A stretch of DNA of 54,844 nucleotides. It comes from Gammaproteobacteria bacterium. Its GTDB lineage: Bacteria; Pseudomonadota; Gammaproteobacteria; Pseudomonadales; Pseudomonadaceae. The position numbers and the translations under genes were made by a program. The notes under the pieces were generated by a model. It was given only the letters and a program-made list of their open reading frames with translations. It was not told the origin of the DNA and made no database searches. The stretch covers positions 1 to 54,844 of the forward strand of contig JAHJYA010000103.1 of NCBI GenBank assembly GCA_018826895.1, given 5' to 3'. This document shows positions 1-9,019 of this stretch, one piece after another (within the stretch, counting starts at the first letter, position 1; each line of letters starts with the position of its first letter).

Positions 1-953
1 CCAATAGTGCGGTGTACCTGGCGCTGATCAATGCCGGCGATACCATCCTCGGCATGAGCCTGGCCCACGGCGGCCACCTGACCCACGGCGCCAAGGTGTC
101 GTCCTCGGGCAAACTCTACAACGCCGTGCAGTACGGCATCGACACCACCACTGGGCTGATCGATTACGACGAAGTCGAGCGCCTGGCCGTCGAGTGCCAG
201 CCGAAGATGATCGTTGCCGGCTTCTCCGCCTACTCCAAGACCCTGGATTTCCCGCGCTTTCGCGCCATAGCCGACAAGGTTGGGGCGCGGCTGTTTGTCG
301 ACATGGCCCACGTCGCCGGCCTGGTTGCCGCCGGCCTGTACCCCAATCCGCTGCCCTTCGCCGACGTGGTCACCACCACCACCCACAAGACTCTGCGCGG
401 CCCGCGTGGCGGTTTGATCCTGGCCAAAAGCAACCCGGACATCGAGAAGAAACTTAACTCGGCAGTCTTCCCCGGCGCCCAGGGTGGCCCGCTGATGCAC
501 GTGATCGCGGCCAAGGCGGTGTGCTTCAAGGAGGCCATGGAGCCTGAGTTCAAGACCTACCAGCAGCAGGTGATCGACAACGCCCAGGCCATGGCCGGGG
601 TGTTTATCGAGCGCGGCTATGACGTGGTCTCCGGCGGCACCGACAACCATCTGTTCCTGGTCAGCCTGATCAAACAGGGCATCACCGGTAAAGACGCCGA
701 TGCCGCCCTGGGCCGGGTCGGTATCACCGTGAACAAGAACGCCGTGCCGAATGACCCACAGTCGCCGTTCGTGACCTCCGGTCTGCGTATCGGCACCCCG
801 GCGATCACCACTCGCGGCCTCAAGCAAGCCCAGAGTATCGAACTGGCCGGCTGGATCTGCGACGTGCTCGACCACCTCGGTGATGCCGATGTCGAGGCGC
901 AAGTGGCGACCCTGGCCGCCAAGCTGTGCGCCGACTACCCGGTTTATCGCTGA
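1..953 (+). CDS. glyA: Serine hydroxymethyltransferase, 5' end missing
   Basis: PLP enzyme that interconverts serine and glycine while moving a C1 unit on and off tetrahydrofolate, in the cytoplasm. The first complete codon is at position 3; the reading frame is open to the window edge, so roughly the first 100 residues of a usual ~417-residue protein are missing. The PLP-lysine segment [14 protein letters not shown] is intact (around nt 370-412), as are DMAHVAG and the C-terminal [11 protein letters not shown]. It precedes soxBDAG by 102 bp in the same direction, the arrangement known for the glyA1 copy of Pseudomonas sarcosine catabolism, which converts the glycine product to serine. Identity is near certain; the assignment as the sarcosine-linked paralogue comes from context. 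Confidence 0.97.
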   Translation, partial: NSAVYLALINAGDTILGMSLAHGGHLTHGAKVSSSGKLYNAVQYGIDTTTGLIDYDEVERLAVECQPKMIVAGFSAYSKTLDFPRFRAIADKVGARLFVDMAHVAGLVAAGLYPNPLPFADVVTTTTHKTLRGPRGGLILAKSNPDIEKKLNSAVFPGAQGGPLMHVIAAKAVCFKEAMEPEFKTYQQQVIDNAQAMAGVFIERGYDVVSGGTDNHLFLVSLIKQGITGKDADAALGRVGITVNKNAVPNDPQSPFVTSGLRIGTPAITTRGLKQAQSIELAGWICDVLDHLGDADVEAQVATLAAKLCADYPVYR

Positions 954-966
954 TTTGTAGGGGGCA

Positions 967-1024
967 AGGCGCTGTTGAATTGCCCCGCGTAGCGGTGCAG
1001 CGCTAAAGCGCGATCCACCCTACG
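967..1024. repeat. Palindromic repeat between glyA and soxB
   Basis: GGGGCAA and TTGCCCC can pair just after the glyA stop, followed by a GGTGCAGCGCTAAAGCGCG / CCACCCTAC segment. Related GTAGGGTG-containing segments occur near 39.24 kb and 49.85 kb. It probably forms RNA hairpins that set relative expression of glyA and sox genes; it has no T-tract typical of a full terminator. Function is inferred. Confidence 0.5.
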
Positions 1025-1055
1025 GCCTGCACGACCCAGATTTCAGGAGCATCCC

Positions 1056-2306
1056 ATGCAACGTTATTCCGGCTTCGGCCTGTTCAAGCACGCATTCAGC
1101 CACCACGAGAACTGGCAGCGCATGTGGCGCAACCCCACGCCCAAGCCGGTGTACGACGTGATCATCGTCGGCGGTGGCGGCCACGGTCTGGCCACGGCCT
1201 ATTACCTGGCCAAAGAGTTTGGCGTGAAGAACGTCGCGGTGATCGAGAAGGGCTGGCTGGGCGGCGGTAACACCGCACGCAACACCACCATCGTGCGTTC
1301 CAACTACCTGTGGGATGAGTCGGCGCACCTCTACGAGCACGCGATGAAGCTGTGGGAAGGCCTGTCCCAGGACCTCAACTACAACGTCATGTTCAGCCAG
1401 CGCGGCGTCTACAACCTCTGCCACACCCTGCAGGACATGCGCGACTCCGAGCGCCGCGTCAGCGCCAACCGCCTCAACGGTGTGGACGGCGAGTTGCTGG
1501 ATGCCAAGCAGGTGGCCGAAGAGATTCCCTACCTCGATTGCAGCAAGAACACCCGTTACCCGGTAATGGGCTCTACCGTGCAGCGTCGCGGCGGCGTGGC
1601 CCGTCACGATGCCGTGGCCTGGGGCTATGCCCGTGCCGCCGATGCTCTGGGCGTGGACCTGTTGCAGCAGACCGAGGTGATCGGTTTCCGTAAGGAAAAC
1701 GGCGTGTGCATCGGCGTGGAAACCAACAAGGGCTTTATCGGCGGCAAGCGCGTGGGCGTGGTCACCGCCGGTAACTCCGGGCATATGGCTGGCCTTGCCG
1801 GCTTCCGCCTGCCGCTGGAATCCCATCCGCTGCAGGCGCTGGTATCCGAGCCGATCAAGCCGATTATCGACAGCGTGATCATGTCCAACGCTGTGCACGG
1901 CTATATCAGCCAGTCGGACAAGGGCGACCTGGTCATCGGTGCCGGTATCGACGGCTACAACGGCTACGGCCAGCGCGGCTCCTACGGCACCATCGAACAC
2001 ACCCTGCAGGCCATCGTCGAGATGTTCCCGGTGCTCTCACGGGTACGCATGAACCGCCAGTGGGGCGGCATCGTCGACACTTCGCCGGACGCCTGCCCGA
2101 TTATTTCCAAGACTCCGGTACCCAACCTGTTCTTCAACTGCGGTTGGGGCACCGGCGGCTTCAAAGCCACGCCGGGCTCGGGCCACGTGTTCGCCGCGAG
2201 CCTGGCCAAGGGCGAAATGCACCCGCTGGCCAAGCCGTTCTCCATGGACCGTTTCCACACCGGCGCACTGATCGACGAGCACGGCGCTGCTGCCGTGGCT
2301 CACTAA
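1056..2306 (+). CDS. soxB: Sarcosine oxidase beta subunit
   Basis: Catalytic flavin subunit of heterotetrameric sarcosine oxidase, which demethylates sarcosine to glycine and passes the C1 unit to folate or releases formaldehyde. The protein has 416 residues, the normal family length. An FAD-binding loop VIIVGGGGHGLA lies at about residues 35-46 and the family segment GNTARNTTIVRSNY follows. The RHD stretch at residues 183-185 falls where SoxB proteins attach FMN covalently to histidine (family knowledge, position not checked by alignment). The start is supported by AGGAG eight bases upstream. It is followed after 12 bp by soxD. No broken motifs are seen. Confidence 0.97.
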   Translation: MQRYSGFGLFKHAFSHHENWQRMWRNPTPKPVYDVIIVGGGGHGLATAYYLAKEFGVKNVAVIEKGWLGGGNTARNTTIVRSNYLWDESAHLYEHAMKLWEGLSQDLNYNVMFSQRGVYNLCHTLQDMRDSERRVSANRLNGVDGELLDAKQVAEEIPYLDCSKNTRYPVMGSTVQRRGGVARHDAVAWGYARAADALGVDLLQQTEVIGFRKENGVCIGVETNKGFIGGKRVGVVTAGNSGHMAGLAGFRLPLESHPLQALVSEPIKPIIDSVIMSNAVHGYISQSDKGDLVIGAGIDGYNGYGQRGSYGTIEHTLQAIVEMFPVLSRVRMNRQWGGIVDTSPDACPIISKTPVPNLFFNCGWGTGGFKATPGSGHVFAASLAKGEMHPLAKPFSMDRFHTGALIDEHGAAAVAH

Positions 2307-2318
2307 GAGGGCTTACCC

Positions 2319-2645
2319 ATGTTGCATATCTTCTGCCCTCACTGCGGCGAACTGCGCTCCGAAGAGGAATTCCACGCCAAGGGCCAGGCGCATATTCCGC
2401 GCCCTCTGGACCCGGCCGCCTGCACCGATGCCGAGTGGGGCGACTACCTGTTCTTCCGCGATAACCCGCGCGGCATTCACCACGAACTCTGGGTGCACGC
2501 TGCCGGTTGCCGCCAGTACTTCAACGCCACCCGTCACACGGTGACCTACGAAATTCTCGAAACCTACAAGATCGGCGAAAAACCGCGCTTCACTGCCGCA
2601 GGTGGCGCCGAGCCGCAGGCTGTCGACCAAGGAGTAACGGCATGA
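2319..2645 (+). CDS. soxD: Sarcosine oxidase delta subunit
   Basis: Small zinc-binding subunit of heterotetrameric sarcosine oxidase, 108 residues. The zinc ligands of the family can be seen: CPHC near the N-terminus (Cys6 and Cys9) and a His plus Cys in the HAAGCRQYFNATRH segment. The N-terminal MLHIFCPHCGELRSEEEF is characteristic. Its stop overlaps the soxA start as ATGA at 2642-2645, which suggests translational coupling and equal subunit supply. Certain by sequence and by its position between soxB and soxA. Confidence 0.96.
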   Translation: MLHIFCPHCGELRSEEEFHAKGQAHIPRPLDPAACTDAEWGDYLFFRDNPRGIHHELWVHAAGCRQYFNATRHTVTYEILETYKIGEKPRFTAAGGAEPQAVDQGVTA

Positions 2646-5600
2646 GCCAGGTCAATCGTCTTGCCACCGGCGGCCGCGTCGACCGCAGCCAGCCCGTGAC
2701 CTTCACGTTCAACGGCCAGACCTACCAGGGGTTTGCCGGTGACACCCTGGCCGCTGCCTTGCTGGCCAATGGTGTGGACATCGTCGGGCGCAGCTTCAAG
2801 TACTCGCGTCCGCGCGGCATTGTTGCCGCCGGCGCCGAAGAGCCGAACGCCGTGCTGCAGATCGGCAGCACCGAAGCGGCGCAGATCCCCAACGTGCGCG
2901 CCACCCAGCAGGCGCTGTACCCCGGTCTGGTGGCCAGCAGCACCAACGGTTGGCCGAGCGTCAACACCGACATGATGGGCATTCTCGGCAAGGTCGGCGG
3001 CAAGATGATGCCGCCGGGCTTCTACTACAAAACCTTTATGTACCCGCAGAACCTCTGGCTGACGTACGAAAAGTACATCCGCAAGGCCGCAGGCCTGGGC
3101 CGCTCGCCCACCGAAGTGGACCCGGACAGCTACGACTATATGAACCAGCACTGCGACGTGCTGGTGGTCGGCGCCGGCCCCGCTGGTCTGGCGGCTGCCC
3201 TGGCTGCTGCGCGCAGCGGTGCCCGGGTGATCCTTGCCGATGAGCAGGAAGAGTTCGGCGGCAGCCTGCTCAGCAGCCGCGAAACCCTCGACGGCCAGGT
3301 GGCCAGCGAGTGGGTCGACGAGGTGGTGGCCGAGCTGGCCGGCATGGCCAATGTCACCCTGCTGCCACGCTCCACGGTCAACGGTTACCACGACCACAAC
3401 TTCCTCACCATCCACCAGCGTCTCACCGATCACCTGGGTGAAGTCGCGCCGATGGGCATGGCCCGTCAACGCATGCACCGCGTGCGTGCCAAGCGTGTGG
3501 TGCTGGCCACCGGCGCCCACGAGCGGCCGCTGGTGTACGCCAACAACGACGTGCCGGGCAATATGCTCGCCGATGCGGTGTCCACCTACGTACGCCGTTA
3601 TGGCGTGGCGCCGGGCAAGCAGCTGGTGCTGTCGACCAACAATGATTACGCCTACCGCGTGGTGCTCGACTGGCTCGACGCCGGGCTGCAGGTGGTCGCC
3701 GTCGCCGATGCGCGCAGCAACCCCCGCGGCGCTTGGGTTGAAGAGGCGCGGGCGCGCGGCGTGCGTATCCTCACCGGCAGCGCGGTGGTTGAGGCACGCG
3801 GCAGCAAGCGCGTGAGCGGCGCGCGCATCTGCGCCATCGACGTGGCCGCGCTCAAGGTCACCAGCCCTGGCGAGGTGCTCGATTGCGACCTGATCGTCAG
3901 CTCCGGCGGCTACAGCCCGGTGGTGCACCTGGCTTCGCACCTGGGCGGCAAGCCGACCTGGCGTGAAGACATCCTGGCCTTTGTGCCCGGTGAAGGCTTA
4001 CAGAAGCGCGAGTGCGCCGGTGCCGTGAATGGCGTGTTCAGGCTCGGCGACGTGCTAGCTGACGGTTTCGAGGCCGGTGTAAAAGCCGCTGTCGAGGCCG
4101 GTCTGAGCCCTGTTGAAGGCAGCCTGCCGGCTGTTGAAGCACGGCACGAAGAACCCGCGATTGCGCTGTTCCAGGTGCCCCACGACAAGCCGACGGCGCG
4201 TGCGCCCAAGCAGTTCGTTGATCTGCAGAACGACGTCACCGCCGCTGGTATCGAGCTGGCGACGCGCGAGGGCTTCGAGTCGGTCGAGCACGTCAAACGC
4301 TACACCGCACTGGGCTTCGGCACCGATCAGGGCAAGCTGGGCAATATCAACGGCCTGGCGATTGCCGCCCGTTCGTTGGGCATCAGCATCCCGCAGATGG
4401 GCACCACCATGTTCCGCCCGAACTACACCCCGGTGACCTTCGGCGCGATTGCCGGCCGTCATTGCGGTGCGTTGTTCGAGCCCAAGCGCTACACCGCGAT
4501 GCAAAGCTGGCACCTGCAGAACGGCGCCGAGTTCGAGGATGTTGGCCAGTGGAAACGCCCGTGGTACTTCCCCAAGGCCGGTGAAGACCTACACGCGGCC
4601 GTGGCCCGTGAGTGCCTGGCGGTACGCAATGCAGTCGGTATTCTGGATGCCTCGACCCTCGGCAAAATCGACATTCAAGGCCCGGATGCCCGCGAGTTTC
4701 TCAACCGTGTGTACACCAACGCCTGGACCAAACTGGATGTGGGCAAGGCGCGCTACGGCCTGATGTGTAAAGAAGACGGCATGGTCTTCGACGACGGCGT
4801 GACCGCCTGCCTGGCCGACAACCACTTCCTGATGACCACCACCACCGGCGGTGCCGCACGGGTGATGGAATGGCTGGAGATCTACCACCAGACCGAGTGG
4901 CCGGAACTCAAGGTGTACTTCACCTCGGTCACCGACCACTGGGCGACCATGACCCTGTCTGGCCCCAACAGCCGCAAGCTGCTGGCGGAAGTGACAGATA
5001 TCGATCTCGATAAAGACGCCTTCCCGTTTATGAGCTGGAAGGAAGGCCAGGTCGGCGGCGTACCGGCGCGGGTGTTCCGCATCTCCTTTACCGGCGAGCT
5101 GAGCTACGAAGTCAACGTGCAGGCCGACTACGCCCTGGGCGTGTGGGAAAAGATCATCGAAGCCGGCCAAAAGCATGGCCTGACGCCCTACGGCACCGAG
5201 ACCATGCACGTCCTGCGCGCCGAGAAGGGCTTCATCATCGTCGGTCAGGACACCGACGGCTCGGTCACCCCCGACGACCTCAACATGGGCTGGTGTGTGG
5301 GCCGGACAAAGCCGTTCTCGTGGATCGGCTGGCGCGGAATGAACCGCGAAGATGGTCTGCGCGAGGACCGCAAACAGCTGGTCGGGCTCAAGCCCATCGA
5401 CCCGAAACAGGTGCTGCCGGAGGGTGCGCAGCTGGTGTTCGACCCGAAACAGGCGATCCCCATGCAGATGGTCGGCCACGTTACCTCCAGCTATATGAGC
5501 GCGGCGTTGGGCTATTCCTTCGCCATGGGCGTGGTCAAGGGCGGTCTCAAACGCATCGGCGAGCGGGTGTTCGCGCCCTTGGTGGATGGCAGCGTGATCG

Positions 5601-5659
5601 AGGCCGAAATCGTCAGCTCGGTGTTCTATGACCCGAAAGGGGAGCGCCAGAATGTTTGA
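2642..5659 (+). CDS. soxA: Sarcosine oxidase alpha subunit
   Basis: Large subunit of sarcosine oxidase, 1005 residues. An N-terminal ferredoxin-like fold (about residues 15-100), an NAD-binding pyridine nucleotide-disulphide oxidoreductase region starting with CDVLVVGAGPAGLAAA near residue 171, and a C-terminal aminomethyltransferase (GcvT-like) folate-binding half from about residue 600 are in the usual order. The C-terminal half takes the methylene group to tetrahydrofolate. The start is fixed by the four-base overlap with soxD; the frame is open further upstream but that part lies inside soxD. The gene ends 69 bp before soxG, with a tiny ORF bridging the gap. Confidence 0.97.
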   Translation: MSQVNRLATGGRVDRSQPVTFTFNGQTYQGFAGDTLAAALLANGVDIVGRSFKYSRPRGIVAAGAEEPNAVLQIGSTEAAQIPNVRATQQALYPGLVASSTNGWPSVNTDMMGILGKVGGKMMPPGFYYKTFMYPQNLWLTYEKYIRKAAGLGRSPTEVDPDSYDYMNQHCDVLVVGAGPAGLAAALAAARSGARVILADEQEEFGGSLLSSRETLDGQVASEWVDEVVAELAGMANVTLLPRSTVNGYHDHNFLTIHQRLTDHLGEVAPMGMARQRMHRVRAKRVVLATGAHERPLVYANNDVPGNMLADAVSTYVRRYGVAPGKQLVLSTNNDYAYRVVLDWLDAGLQVVAVADARSNPRGAWVEEARARGVRILTGSAVVEARGSKRVSGARICAIDVAALKVTSPGEVLDCDLIVSSGGYSPVVHLASHLGGKPTWREDILAFVPGEGLQKRECAGAVNGVFRLGDVLADGFEAGVKAAVEAGLSPVEGSLPAVEARHEEPAIALFQVPHDKPTARAPKQFVDLQNDVTAAGIELATREGFESVEHVKRYTALGFGTDQGKLGNINGLAIAARSLGISIPQMGTTMFRPNYTPVTFGAIAGRHCGALFEPKRYTAMQSWHLQNGAEFEDVGQWKRPWYFPKAGEDLHAAVARECLAVRNAVGILDASTLGKIDIQGPDAREFLNRVYTNAWTKLDVGKARYGLMCKEDGMVFDDGVTACLADNHFLMTTTTGGAARVMEWLEIYHQTEWPELKVYFTSVTDHWATMTLSGPNSRKLLAEVTDIDLDKDAFPFMSWKEGQVGGVPARVFRISFTGELSYEVNVQADYALGVWEKIIEAGQKHGLTPYGTETMHVLRAEKGFIIVGQDTDGSVTPDDLNMGWCVGRTKPFSWIGWRGMNREDGLREDRKQLVGLKPIDPKQVLPEGAQLVFDPKQAIPMQMVGHVTSSYMSAALGYSFAMGVVKGGLKRIGERVFAPLVDGSVIEAEIVSSVFYDPKGERQNV

Positions 5660-5732
5660 CGTCGAGCTGCACGCCGCACGCGACAAACCGCAAGAATTTC
5701 AGGGTGCATTGCGCCAGGTAGGTGAAGCATGA
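5652..5732 (+). CDS. Possible 26-codon bridging ORF between soxA and soxG
   Basis: An ATG that overlaps the last codons of soxA opens 26 codons (MFDVELHAARDKPQEF...) ending in TGA that overlaps the soxG ATG as ATGA (5729-5732). The arrangement would carry ribosomes across the soxA-soxG gap. There is no recognisable family and no proof of translation. It may equally be chance or a frame-shifted remnant of a longer soxG N-terminus. Confidence 0.25.
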   Translation: MFDVELHAARDKPQEFQGALRQVGEA

Positions 5733-6358
5733 ATGCCATAAACGTTTACAAGCAGCGGCCTGACGCCGCCCAGGGCGAGTCGCCGCTCTACCACGCCGGC
5801 CTCCATGAGCTGGCTGGAAAAGGCCCCAAGCATGCCGGTGTGAGCCTGCGTGAAAAGAAACTGCTGGGCCACCTGACCCTGCGTGGCGATGCTGACGATG
5901 CTGCCTTTGCCAGCGCCGTCGAACAGGCCACTGGCCTGGCTTTGCCCGCTGCGCTGGCAGTGGTTAGCGCAGGCGATCAGTCGCTGCAGTGGCTCGGTCC
6001 GGATGAGTGGCTGCTGATCGTGCCGAGCGGCAGCGAGTTTGCCGTGGAGCAGAAGCTGCGTGCAGCGCTGGATGGCCAGCACATCTCAATCGTCAACGTC
6101 AGCGGCGGCCAGACCCTGCTGGAGCTGAGCGGGCCGAACGTGCGCCAGGTGCTGATGAAGTCCACCAGCTACGACGTGCACCCGAGCAGCTTCCCGGTAG
6201 GCAAGGCCGTGGGTACCCACTTCGCCAAGTCGCAACTGGTGATCCGCCACACCGGCGAAGACACCTGGGAGCTGGTGGTGCGCCGCAGTTTCGCTGATTA
6301 CATCTGGCTGTGGCTGCAGGACGCCAGCGCCGAGTACGGGCTGGCCATTGAGGCCTGA
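5729..6358 (+). CDS. soxG: Sarcosine oxidase gamma subunit
   Basis: Fourth subunit of heterotetrameric sarcosine oxidase, 209 residues, a GcvT-like fold that packs against the alpha subunit near the folate site. Family hallmarks are LQWLGPDEWLLI near residues 87-98, the SGGQTLLELSGPNVRQVL stretch, and the C-terminal VVRRSFADYIWLWL. The start has AGGTAGGTG five bases upstream. It is the last sox gene and is followed by a long REP hairpin, then by purU. Identity rests on sequence and operon position. Confidence 0.95.
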   Translation: MNAINVYKQRPDAAQGESPLYHAGLHELAGKGPKHAGVSLREKKLLGHLTLRGDADDAAFASAVEQATGLALPAALAVVSAGDQSLQWLGPDEWLLIVPSGSEFAVEQKLRAALDGQHISIVNVSGGQTLLELSGPNVRQVLMKSTSYDVHPSSFPVGKAVGTHFAKSQLVIRHTGEDTWELVVRRSFADYIWLWLQDASAEYGLAIEA

Positions 6359-6374
6359 AACGCCGATACCCGTT

Positions 6375-6432
6375 GTAGGAGCGAATTTATTCGCGATATT
6401 CGCGACACAATCGCGAATAAATTCGCTCCTAC
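6375..6432. repeat. REP pair (REPIN-like hairpin)
   Basis: Two opposed copies of GTAGGAGCGAATTTATTCGC form a near-perfect 58-bp palindrome between soxG and purU. The same motif recurs at 34270, 34396-34467 and, altered, at 47905. This is the standard Pseudomonas REP type; as RNA it would form a strong hairpin that can stabilise the upstream transcript or slow polymerase. No RAYT transposase gene lies in the window. Confidence 0.9.
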
Positions 6433-6529
6433 ATGATGGATGCAGCAACTGGCGCTGGCATAGCCACAGATCGCGCCTAAAGCGGAGCGCCGCCCAGCCT
6501 CTGCCACCCGCTCTACCGAGGGACCGACC

Positions 6530-7393
6530 ATGAGCCGCACCCCCGACACCTGGATTCTCACTGCCCACTGCCCGAGCGTGCTCGGCACCGTGGATGCGGT
6601 AACGCGCTTTCTGTTCGAGCAGCGCTGCTACGTCACCGAACACCATTCCTTCGATGATCGCCTGTCGGCGCATTTCTTTATTCGCGTGGAATTCCGCCAG
6701 CCAGATGACTTCGACGAGCAGGCCTTTCGCGCCGGGCTGGATGAGCGCCTGAGTGCCTTCGGTATGCAGGTCGAGCTTACCCCGCCGGGCTACCGGGCCA
6801 AGGTGGTGCTGATGGTCAGCAAGGCTGACCACTGCCTCAACGACCTGCTTTATCGCCAGCGCATCGGCCACCTGGCCATGGACGTGGTGGCGGTGGTGTC
6901 CAACCACCCGGATCTGGAGCCCCTGGCACGCTGGCACGAGATTCCTTACTACCACTTCCCCCTCGATCCGAAAGACAAACCGGCGCAGGAGCGCAAGGTG
7001 CTGCAGGTGATCGAAGACACCGGTGCCGAACTGGTGGTGCTTGCCCGCTATATGCAGGTGCTCTCGCCCGAGCTGTGCCGCCAGCTGGATGGCTGGGCGA
7101 TCAATATTCACCACTCGCTGCTGCCCGGTTTCAAGGGCGCCAAGCCCTATCACCAAGCGTATGAGAAGGGCGTCAAGCTGGTCGGCGCCACCGCCCACTA
7201 CATCAACAACGACCTCGACGAGGGGCCGATCATTGCCCAGGGCGTGGAGCCGGTGGATCACGCCCACTACCCCGAAGACCTGATCGCCAAGGGCCGCGAC
7301 ATCGAATGCCAGACCCTGGCCAAAGCCATCGGCTACCACCTCGAACGCCGCGTTTTTCTCAATGACGGCCGCACGGTGGTGCTGCATGCCTAG
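6530..7393 (+). CDS. purU: Formyltetrahydrofolate deformylase
   Basis: Hydrolyses 10-formyl-THF to formate and THF, keeping the folate pool free when sarcosine oxidation overloads it with C1 units. The 287 residues comprise an N-terminal ACT domain (about 8-85) and a formyltransferase-like domain. The catalytic segment INIHHSLLPGFKGAKPYHQA and the downstream ATAHYINNDLDEGPII are intact. Length is typical. The start is preceded by a purine-rich GAGGGACC. The gene sits between soxG and fdhA, the order known for the Pseudomonas sarcosine cluster, so it probably acts in that pathway rather than in purine synthesis. Confidence 0.95.
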   Translation: MSRTPDTWILTAHCPSVLGTVDAVTRFLFEQRCYVTEHHSFDDRLSAHFFIRVEFRQPDDFDEQAFRAGLDERLSAFGMQVELTPPGYRAKVVLMVSKADHCLNDLLYRQRIGHLAMDVVAVVSNHPDLEPLARWHEIPYYHFPLDPKDKPAQERKVLQVIEDTGAELVVLARYMQVLSPELCRQLDGWAINIHHSLLPGFKGAKPYHQAYEKGVKLVGATAHYINNDLDEGPIIAQGVEPVDHAHYPEDLIAKGRDIECQTLAKAIGYHLERRVFLNDGRTVVLHA

Positions 7394-7402
7394 CCCTTGT
7401 TT

Positions 7403-7433
7403 GTAGCCTGGGTCGAGCGTAGCGACACCCGGG
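7403..7433. repeat. GTAGCCTGGGT(C/T)GAG dispersed repeat
   Basis: GTAGCCTGGGTCGAGCGTAG followed by CGACACCCGGG. A longer, inverted-repeat version is at 17290-17356 and a partial copy near 34327. It is part of the 278-bp purU-fdhA gap; the rest of the gap shows no gene or clear promoter. Confidence 0.6.
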
Positions 7434-7671
7434 AAGAAGCTCCGGAGCAATAACGGGCGAACAGCGACCGTTATCTGACCACCGGGGCATTTGCAGGTGG
7501 CCTCGGCCGTTAGCATCAAACGACAGCAGCGCTTAGCAACACAGAGATTTACCGGTGACGCCGACTGCCAAACCCTCGGCGCCGCCCGGCAACAGACGCA
7601 ACTACTCCAGTGCAAGGCCGCGTGGCCGTCGGTCACGCCTTTGTATTCACAACAAGAAAGGAGAACGACGT

Positions 7672-8871
7672 ATGTCTGGTAATCGTGGTGTGGTGTATCT
7701 CGGCGCCGGTAAGGTCGAGGTGCAGAAGATCGACTATCCGAAAATGCAGGACCCACGCGGCAAGAAGATCGAGCACGGGGTCATCCTCAAGGTGGTGTCT
7801 ACCAATATCTGCGGCTCCGACCAGCACATGGTCCGCGGCCGCACCACGGCTCAGGTCGGCCTGGTGCTGGGCCACGAGATCACCGGTGAGGTGGTCGAGA
7901 AGGGCAGCGACGTGGAAAACCTGAAACTCGGCGACCTGGTCTCGGTGCCGTTCAACGTCGCCTGCGGCCGTTGCCGTTCCTGCAAGGAACAACACACTGG
8001 CGTCTGCCTGACGGTCAACCCGGCCCGCGCCGGCGGTGCCTATGGCTATGTCGACATGGGCGACTGGACCGGCGGCCAGGCCGAGTATGTGCTGGTGCCC
8101 TATGCCGACTTCAACCTGCTTAAATTGCCGGATCGCGACAAGGCCATGGAGAAAATCCGCGACCTGACCTGCCTGTCCGACATCCTGCCCACCGGCTACC
8201 ACGGCGCGGTTACCGCTGGGGTTGGCCCAGGCAGCAGCGTGTATATCGCCGGGGCTGGCCCGGTGGGTTTGGCGGCGGCGGCCTCGGCCCGCTTGCTTGG
8301 CGCGGCGGTGGTGATCGTCGGCGACGTCAACCCGGTGCGTCTGGCCCATGCCAAGGCGGTGGGTTTCGAGATTGCCGACCTGTCCAAAGACACGCCGTTG
8401 CACGAGCAGATCGCCGCGCTGCTGGGCGAGCCGGAAGTCGATTGCGCCGTCGATGCGGTGGGTTTCGAGGCCCGTGGTCATGGTCACTCCGGGGCCCAGC
8501 ACGAAGCGCCGGCCACGGTACTCAACTCGCTGATGGGCGTGGTGCGGGTGGCCGGCAAGATCGGTATTCCCGGCCTCTATGTCACTGAAGACCCGGGCGC
8601 GGTGGATGCGGCGGCGAAGATCGGCTCCTTGAGCATCCGCTTCGGCCTCGGTTGGGCCAAATCCCACAGCTTCCACACCGGCCAGACTCCGGTGATGAAG
8701 TACAACCGCCAACTGATGCAGGCGATCATGTGGGACCGCATCAATATCGCCGAAGTGGTTGGCGTACAGGTCATCAGCCTGGACGACGCGCCGCGCGGGT
8801 ATGGCGAGTTCGATGCTGGTGTGCCGAAGAAGTTTGTGATCGATCCGCACAAGCTGTTTAGCGCGGCCTGA
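7672..8871 (+). CDS. fdhA: Glutathione-independent formaldehyde dehydrogenase
   Basis: Zinc, NAD-dependent dehydrogenase that oxidises formaldehyde to formate without a thiol cofactor. With the ATG at 7672 it has 399 residues, the length of the well-known P. putida enzyme; AAAGGAG lies 9 bases upstream. Catalytic zinc ligands are seen at Cys47 (NICGSD) and His68 (LGHE); the structural zinc set is Cys98, Cys101, Cys104 and Cys112. The Rossmann loop is AGAGPVGLAAAAS. The reading frame stays open 39 codons upstream but that part lacks a ribosome site and family similarity. It disposes of formaldehyde released by the sarcosine oxidase upstream. Confidence 0.96.
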   Translation: MSGNRGVVYLGAGKVEVQKIDYPKMQDPRGKKIEHGVILKVVSTNICGSDQHMVRGRTTAQVGLVLGHEITGEVVEKGSDVENLKLGDLVSVPFNVACGRCRSCKEQHTGVCLTVNPARAGGAYGYVDMGDWTGGQAEYVLVPYADFNLLKLPDRDKAMEKIRDLTCLSDILPTGYHGAVTAGVGPGSSVYIAGAGPVGLAAAASARLLGAAVVIVGDVNPVRLAHAKAVGFEIADLSKDTPLHEQIAALLGEPEVDCAVDAVGFEARGHGHSGAQHEAPATVLNSLMGVVRVAGKIGIPGLYVTEDPGAVDAAAKIGSLSIRFGLGWAKSHSFHTGQTPVMKYNRQLMQAIMWDRINIAEVVGVQVISLDDAPRGYGEFDAGVPKKFVIDPHKLFSAA

Positions 8872-8888
8872 TCAACGGCAGTTAAACC

Positions 8889-9013
8889 GTCGCGGCTAAA
8901 GCCCCTCCCACAGATTTGCAGTGCTCATGTGGGAAGGGCTGGGCGGCGCTCCGTTTTAGCCACAGCCAAAGCCCTGTGGGAAGGGCTGGGCGGCATTCCG
9001 CTTTAGCCGCGAC
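8889..9013. repeat. Cluster of GTGGGAAGGGCTTTAGCCGCGAC-type repeats
   Basis: An array with GTCGCGGCTAAAGCCCCTCC at one end and its inverted form (CTTTAGCCGCGAC) at the other, with internal TGTGGGAAGGGCTGGGCGGC copies at about 8929 and 8976. The two ends pair. It fills the space between the convergent fdhA and the acyltransferase gene and probably serves as a two-way transcription barrier. This is a common Pseudomonas repeat class. Confidence 0.8.
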
Positions 9014-9019
9014 AAACCC

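Noticed and set aside
7555..7671. 39-codon in-frame extension of fdhA
   Set aside because: No ribosome site; the 399-residue form matches the known enzyme length.
6086..7756. 556-codon open frame on the minus strand over soxG, purU and fdhA start
   Set aside because: It lies antisense to strong genes, shows no family motif, and is explained by high GC codon bias; the same holds for 1020-2000, 2564-3940, 4589-5686, 32946-34181 and 34584-35897.
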